DNA of 64,000 bases from Amphibalanus amphitrite (taxonomy: Eukaryota; Arthropoda; Thecostraca; Balanomorpha; Balanidae), in assembly GCF_019059575.1 (NCBI RefSeq), contig NW_024881964.1, positions 248,001 through 312,000 on the forward strand. Reading direction: 5' to 3'. Within the stretch, counting starts at the first letter, position 1. Each line of letters starts with the position of its first letter. The notes beneath the pieces were generated by a model. That model worked only from the letters and a program-made list of their open reading frames with translations, was not told the origin of the DNA and searched no databases. The position numbers and the translations under genes were made by a program. Positions 57,647-64,000 of the stretch are shown here, piece by piece.

Positions 57647-59892
57647 ACGACAAAAATACTGGACAATAAATTCGTTAATGAAGATTAGTAGTACATACCT
57701 GCTAACCTAGATTGGGACGGATATAAATTAAAAAGGTTTATTGAAGTGTCAGGCTAAGTAAGACAGTATTATAATTTGACCTCTGAATTCAGCTTTCAGC
57801 GATGAAGGGCGTGGACAGGGCCCATTTCACTGCTGGTTTAATCTACCTATATGCTGTCCCTTCTATAGGCGCATGTTTATTGGTTGAGCCTCGTTAAAAC
57901 AGTTCCGCTTACTTAGGTATACAAGCGTCTGGATGTCAAGATTACCCTGTTAAGCCAAATAGAGGGGCAGGATCTGAATAGCATGGCGTATTTAGGTCAA
58001 AGAAGAAATTCGTCTTGCATTTTTTTTTTTTTTGCTTTACAGACAAAGGTTGAAAACACTTTAAAACACTGCGAAAAAGCGAAACAGTTTTGATTAAGTC
58101 AAATACCTCATTCAGAGAATAATGACCTTTTATCAGACGCGACCTTATCCTCTTCCGTCTTGTCAGCACTAACACACAGAGGGTGCGTCGATCTGACTAA
58201 ATGAGGACTGGGTCCGTTTATATATTTTTTTATGTAAAACTGGTGCCGGCTCGCAGGCAGAACACCGCACACACCACTGATTGAGCGATTGTCCAGAAAC
58301 AGGCCTGAACCGCTCTCGTCTTAATTCCATCCCCATGCACATGCCTGTGCTCGCTCTTAATCGTCATCTTAATCCCGTATTTTCCGAGATGACTATTGAC
58401 GCGTATTTAAGGTCAGGAACGCCACAAACCGGATGTCTCATAGTAAACCGAATTCTTTCCCAGGGTATGTTATAACCGTACACACGTTTTAGTCGACATG
58501 GCTGGGCTCAGCATCATCTTCATCACATCAGTGGCGCACAATGAAGGTCAGGATCACACCCGTGCATCGACAGTGGGTTGCGTGTCTATGGGAGTAACTA
58601 TGTCACGCCGATGGATGTGTCTCTGAGCGCCTGCATCTTCGGCACTGCCTTAGGCCTATGTTCTAGGTGCTGCGTTTCAGCACCATTCACCATTCGAACA
58701 GACTGGATTTTACCTTTGTAAGCACACAGACAGCAAAAAAAAATGTGTACGTGCTGGAGAGTCATGTCTTGCCTCATGGGAAAACAGATGCACGAAACGG
58801 AAGTAACGGAAGAACGGACGAACAGGTCTGGATGTATAGACGTGATGGCGGGGACGGGATTCATTGGCCGGGTGGAGGGAAGGGGGGAGGGATAGACGGC
58901 ATGACACTTATTTTATCTGCTCTATGTTTCATCATCAATGCCGATATGACATTTATTCGTCTTCCTTTGGTACTAAATCCCATAAGGCTTAAAATTATAA
59001 TCAAGCTTATGTACGAAATCGTACGTAACGTCCTTTCATGCTGTCTTCTTATAAACCCCAAACGATAGTCCGGCACGCCTGATATTCGGGAAGCAGCAAG
59101 GGAAGTATCACCATTGAGCCAGCCATTAGATTTAGAAGCATATAGCTTAATAACTGCACTTACGACTTAAGACGCTTTACAGCTTGGCCAAGATATGTCG
59201 CGAACCCCAACTCTCCGGTGCAGTGCCTTTCAGTCGGTGCTGGGAGCCATGGAATAGTGAACAACCCTGCACCAGCCTTACCGTACGATGCATGGAGTAT
59301 CTCCTTTACCTCCATGCCCCGATGACTCCGTTCAATAAATCACATGCTGCAGTATCCTACCACTCGACACGAATGGCTGACCGGTCAGCGGCAGTGTTAT
59401 TGACCTGGTATCGCGGGATACTTCATACTGCCGCCATTACCCTCCAGTCTCACATACAAATCTGATGTCGGTTAGTAAGGTGGCGGCATGGCTGCACTCA
59501 GGCGGAACAGCAATCACCCCCAAATGTTCGGTGGTGCCATTGAGTCACGCCCAAAGCAATATTCGGTCAGGCTGGTGGTGGAAAACCTCCCTGGTGGTTT
59601 TGTTATGTAGCGGCGCAAGCAGCGCAAGGCCAGTCCAGCTTCTTGCCCTATCGCACGCCTAACTAAATGCGACCTAATATTTTTATACCAGTATATTCTT
59701 TTAAACATCGACTTTAATTGCTTCTTTGTTCCTTATAATATATTCCTTATAAATATAAATATAATATATACTCTTCTAAATATTCCTTGAAGTGGCAGAA
59801 CGTCGCTTAAGTCTGGCAACAATTTGTCGCCTTTGTCGCCTTTCTAAGACCTAAACGAGTCTTACGGAGCTTCCAGACCACGGGCCAGTCCC
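57647..59892. other. sparse region, no supported gene
   Basis: Apparently low-copy sequence with a T-tract at 58020-58034. The largest frame (58667-59068, plus, 133 codons) overlaps others in opposing phases and shows no recognisable domain. A long-tailed hydrophobic stretch in it is not enough to call a protein. Confidence 0.35.
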
Positions 59893-62017
59893 TTAACCCT
59901 CGCGGGCCCGGGGGAAGGGCGTTTTTTGCTCCCCCCCACCTGGCGAGTATTTGCGATAGCTCCCGAACGCTGAGGGATAGGAAAGCGAAACATTCAGTAC
60001 CTTTTTCCCCATCAATTTGACATCTTCTGAAGTAAAAAATTTGGACCTAGCCCCCTTGGTGACGTCACAGGGTCGATTTGTCTAGACCCCTGCACGGCAA
60101 ACTTCGGCGTCACAGACGCGAACTTCAATTAGCAGCTAAATATAGAGTTTTAGAGATAAAGACAAATTACGAGCATGGTTGTGTAGCGTTTGACCTAGTG
60201 AAAAACATTTTTGGTTAACTGAGGTCAGAGGTCAGGTCAACGACCCCGAAATGTGGTTTTAGTTTTTCGCAAATAACTTCGACAAAATGACCCTAGAGCT
60301 ACGGCAGTGGAACCATCGCATTTGCCTTGTCAAGCCGCGTCGAATGATATATATTTTGTTTGGAAAAGGTCAAGTTTTATGTTGACCTCACGTGACCTCG
60401 AATGACCTTTGGTTGACCTTGACACATGAAAGGTCGTTTATGATGGATTCGTACCCGCTGATCACGAATCTCGCACTAATTTACCTCTAATCCCTCATTT
60501 AAAGCCTCCGGATGGCAAAATTGTCTTATTTATTATTACTAACTTGACTCAGTGAAATAGCCTCTAGCAAGGATACTCTTCTGTGACCTTGATCTTTGAG
60601 CAGCCTTAACCCTCGCCCGTAAACGGCGATCTGCCACCTTCGCCCATGCAGGGGGGGGGGGGTTGGTGCGACCCCCCCCCCCTTGGCGTTTGAAAACGGA
60701 GCGTCGTAGAGCTTAGCGGAAAAGACCAACGGATTGCTCTCGCCGAGATCTCGCGATTGGTGGTATATTTTTTGGTCCTAGGTCAACATTTGACCTACTT
60801 TTGACCGGTCAAAGGTCAAATTTTCGGAAAAATAGACTTTTTTCAACTTTCCGCGGCGATTGCGGCAACACGGTGGGAGATATCGACTTGAAACCTTCTC
60901 TATCGTGTTCCTTGATCAATTCTCTATCGTTTGGTATGTATTTCGTTTCCCTAGCTCTAAAAATGGCGCGTTGGGAGCGCCGGAAGTCGGCAAGGTCACA
61001 GTCGGCGGCAGAAATTCGAAAAATCAAAATTTAATTTTTTGAAATCTGATTGTATTTTTGGATTTGGGAGGTCCATTTGCTCCCTATAGAAGCTAATATT
61101 GCTGCATATTCCCATTGAGGTGACAAGAATTAGCAAAATAGTGGTTCGGGCCCTTTTCAAAAATAGTACCGGACGCTGTTCCTCTTGTGACGTCATAGCT
61201 CCGTGACCTGACCTGACCCGGTCAAGTTTCTTATACCATATGATAGCCAATACTTGCCCCAACATGCATGGGAAGTTTCATCACGATCCATCAACCGATG
61301 TTCGTACCACCGGCAGGAAACCTCGGGCGTTGGCACTCAGTTTGTGAAAATCCGGCCGGAGGCTGTTCCCTTTGTGACGTCATAACTCCGTGACCTGACA
61401 TGACCCGGTCAAATTTTTTTTATCAAAAGATGCGCAAGGTTTGCCCCATAAGGTACCCAAAATTTGGCGGCGCTGCGCGCCGCCGTTTTCGCACTATTTC
61501 CGAAAAGCCTCAAGGGGGGGGTTGCACCAACCCCCCCCTACATGGGCGAGGGTTATATCGTAAGATGAACCACAAATAGGGACCTGATAAGCCTCAAAAC
61601 ATTTCAAAACATCTTGGAAGTTAGCACGCAAGATGTACGAAAACGTGATAAGTTTGAGGTCAATTTTGAGGATGACCTTGAACTTGATCTTTGATTTTAA
61701 GCACATGTTTGGAATTCTCAGCTTCTCTTGTTTCGTTTGACACCCAATTTTGCCGGTTGTATGCATCCTGTCGTCCTTAAGAACGCTTACTTTGAGATCA
61801 CTACACATATGCCGGTTTGTGCCTTTGACCTTGACCTCTGACCTTGAAAATTGACCTGAGGTCAAAAATTTTAGATGCTTTAGAATCGTTTCGTAAGGAA
61901 CTTTCGTTTGATATCGCGTTTGTTTCCGTAGCTCCCTTATTTACGGAGATAGACAGGGGGGAACGCCCCCCTCCCGGGCTGCAGTGGTTGGGATTACCCC
62001 GGGCCCGCCCGGGTTAA
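59893..62017. mobile_element. TTAA-type element (GCGGGCCCGGGG), interrupted
   Basis: The left end is TTAACCCTCGCGGGCCCGGG. The right end, reversed, is TTAACCCGGGCGGGCCCGGG. A second TTAA element sits inside (60606-61556). Host length is about 1.17 kb. GGTCA hexamers and GTGACGTCAC (about 60059) inside. Confidence 0.65.
60606..61556 (-). mobile_element. TTAA-type element, CGCCCATG family, copy 2 (inverted)
   Basis: The left end TTAACCCTCGCCCGTAAACG equals the complement of the right end of 26131-27057. The right end CATGGGCGAGGGTTAT equals the complement of that copy's left end. Poly-G/poly-C hairpins near both ends. It contains TGTGACGTCATA twice (near 61190 and 61374). Confidence 0.75.
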
Positions 62018-62330
62018 ATGGAGATCCTAAGCTTATCATAGCCAATTGATTGGCTTTCATGAGATCAGACCCACTATCAGTCCGGTGTCTATGGGCCTGA
62101 GAGATATCGTACCTACAACTGCGCCTACAACCTAAATCTATCCTTTATATAGTTAGGTATAATGTAGTAGCGGTATTACACATGTTTAATTACATATGCT
62201 ATTGAGAAAAAAAAAATGGGGGAAATGGTACCTATGGCCTACAGCTACCTATTGATTCTTTTTGGCTACCTATTGCCAAGTTTTTAGTAGACCTCCTCCA
62301 CGCAGTGAGATCAGACATCGTTCATATCGT
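62018..62330. other. no recognisable feature
   Basis: AT-rich spacer between two TTAA elements; an A-tract at 62205. No gene. Confidence 0.35.
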
Positions 62331-63331
62331 TTAACCCTATTCCTGGCGGGCTCCGCCGGGACAAGAAACTGGCGGGGGGGGGGGGCCGATTCGGCCCCCC
62401 CCCTGAGATCTCGAGAACGAAGCAAGATAGCGACAAGCGGTAAACGGCATCGGATACGCACGGCCAAGATCTACAATTTTTACTAAGGTCATTTTCAGGT
62501 CAGGTCAAAGATGACGTCACAGGGGTCGAAAAAGTCAAAATGGCGGCGCTAGATATGGAGAGAGTTTTTCTCGAATAACTTTCGAATTAGTCAAGATAGG
62601 AACAAACTAAGGGCATCATCGTGATCTTCTTGTCAATCCGCATCGAATGATATATATGTTGACCTCGAAAGGTCAAGGTCAAAGGTTGACCTCAGGTCAC
62701 GTGACCTCGAGGTCATCATGTATATCATTCGATGCGTCTTGACGAGCTGAACACAATGAGACCATCCACGCGCCTGTATCTTGTTCCTGTACGGAGTTAT
62801 TGGCCAAAAACCTTTGGTGACCTTTGATGACGTCACATGACCTCACAGCTGCCCAACAGCAAAACAGAGCTCAAGGTAGTGAAGGTTGATCGTATATGAA
62901 GTCATGTATGGTATATGGGGCCATTCCGACCCGTTTTAGTGGTAAAAACAGGGAGTCGATTTTTCCCCCATTGACTTATAATGGGGAGGTCGCGAAATTG
63001 ACCTGACCTTAGGTCACCGATATCAAAATTCAGAGATATACAAATTGCACATACTGGTACCCTAACTAAACCCTGAAGAGAAGAAATTGATCGGTCAAAA
63101 ACTCTAGCTCTGGCGTGATTGCAAACTTTTCTGAGGTAGGGTCACCAAACCGCCTCTGGTGACCTGACCTGAGGTCAGATCAACTCAAAATTTTCAGACA
63201 TGTTGCGTAGAAGCCTTTTAGGAAAAGTCAGAAAATTTGAGCTTCCTAGCTCAACGCGTTTGGGAGAAATAACCAAAAAACCTCAGGGGGGGGCTCCTGA
63301 GGCCCCCCCCCCCCGCCAGGAATAGGGTTAA
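62331..63331 (+). mobile_element. TTAA-type element, intact (TATTCCTGGCGGG ends)
   Basis: The ends TTAACCCTATTCCTGGCGGG are perfect inverted repeats and the element is uninterrupted (993 bp between the TTAAs). Poly-G/poly-C hairpins near both ends. The interior is the uninterrupted version of 18471-26134: AACGAAGCAAGATAGCGACA, GATGACGTCACAGGGGT, GACCTCGAGGTCATCATG, CATTGACTTATAATGGGGAG. It provides the empty site that proves the Penelope insertion. Confidence 0.85.
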
Positions 63332-64000
63332 ACTTTCGACATGTATTTGAATATCTTTGCCTAATGTCGTATTGTTATCGACCGTATCAAATCGCCCAGA
63401 ACGAAAATTGGCTTAGAACATTAAATCGTTCAGATCGTTCGTTCCGATTGAAACTCCCGAATGAACGATTTCAGCGTAACGGTAGGTATATGATTTCTGG
63501 CTAAGGTGTGCAAAAACACCGAATGCTCTAACGATTTAACAAACTCTGAAAAATGTCCTGGTAAGACCCTGTTCATTAGCTTCAACGGAACATACTGTGT
63601 ACCTGCGTTGGAAAAGGCTTTATATTCATTTACATAAATACCAATCGTCCGCACTAATAGGAACCTAAGTTTATTTTGATCTCTGTCCTTCACTCATCCC
63701 ACCTAATTCAAAGTGCTTAACGAAAAAATGACTGAACAGCCCCTTTTTCCTCCCAAGTCTCTGGGTGCTCATGTGCGTTAGCTAAAAGAATGACCAATGA
63801 CCATGCAATGCATTATGTATTAGGTTCATACTTCTCATCAGCAACCGGACGCGGATGGACATGCAGTTGTTATTGAACATGAGTTTGGTGGTAAATTTGA
63901 GCCTAGGTATATAAGGCATATAAATTAGAAACATCCCTTCCCTGGAATGCCATTAATCCCTTCCCTGGAATGCCATTAATGTGGCGGGTGCGTTTAATGT
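63332..64000. other. no gene; small tandem repeat near the end
   Basis: TCCCTTCCCTGGAATGCCAT is present twice in tandem at about 63934-63979. The 87-codon minus frame at 63430-63693 has no recognisable domain. Confidence 0.4.

Noticed and set aside
58667..59068. 133-codon frame in the sparse region, considered as a small membrane protein
   Set aside because: It has no domain and no supporting context, and frames on the other strand overlap it over the same stretch. I could not tell it from chance.

Overview
This window reads as animal nuclear DNA that is almost entirely transposable elements (TEs), many inserted inside one another. Two autonomous-type retroelements are recognisable. One is a Penelope-like element (reverse transcriptase plus C-terminal GIY-YIG endonuclease, around 20023-25217). 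The other is a BEL/Pao LTR retrotransposon (49752-56948, minus strand). BEL/Pao is known only from animals. Together with the density of short DNA-transposon remnants and the lack of any host exon chain, rRNA or intact tRNA, this suggests a large, repeat-rich invertebrate genome. An arthropod is my guess, with low confidence. I could not support any host protein gene.

Layout. 1-1035: degenerate repeat fragments. 1036-1597: truncated TTAA-type element. 1598-14151: a ~2.4-kb macrosatellite (one partial, one complete, one complete and one truncated copy), interrupted at 4999-9843 by a 4.8-kb element with ~26-bp terminal inverted repeats (TIRs) and a GTAC target-site duplication (TSD). 14160-17614: a foldback element of exact 153-bp units in two opposed arms, with an 8-bp TSD. 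17623-18470: GC-rich, CCAAT-containing repeat. 18471-26134: a ~1-kb TTAA-type element split by Penelope-like copies flanked by (AT)n; the Penelope frame is itself split by a 1.8-kb CACTGAAAAC-ended element. 26131-27057: another TTAA element sharing the TTAA with its neighbour. 27060-33638: decayed repeats, palindromes and TTAA family copies. 33639-44821: an 11-kb block bounded by hAT-like ends and an 8-bp TSD, holding TTAA elements, a 2.7-kb inverted repeat and CACTGAAAAC elements. 44822-47687: TTAA elements and three copies of a ~480-bp TTAA MITE. 47684-57646: the deepest nest (TTAA element > CACTGT MITE > second TTAA element > hAT MITE and BEL/Pao > 1.5-kb TIR element > tRNA-like remnant). 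57647-64000: sparse sequence and three more TTAA elements, one nested in another.

Three patterns tie the window together. First, a large family of ~0.7-1.2-kb elements begins TTAA-CCC. The two ends of each copy match each other, yet the ends differ between copies whose interiors are alike. Second, these elements are packed with AGGTCA/TGACCT hexamers, TGACGTCA palindromes and subterminal poly-G/poly-C hairpins. Third, elements with CACTGAAAAC ends carry arrays of 23-nt hairpin modules with constant ends and co-varying arms. All family assignments come from motifs read by eye. No database search was possible.
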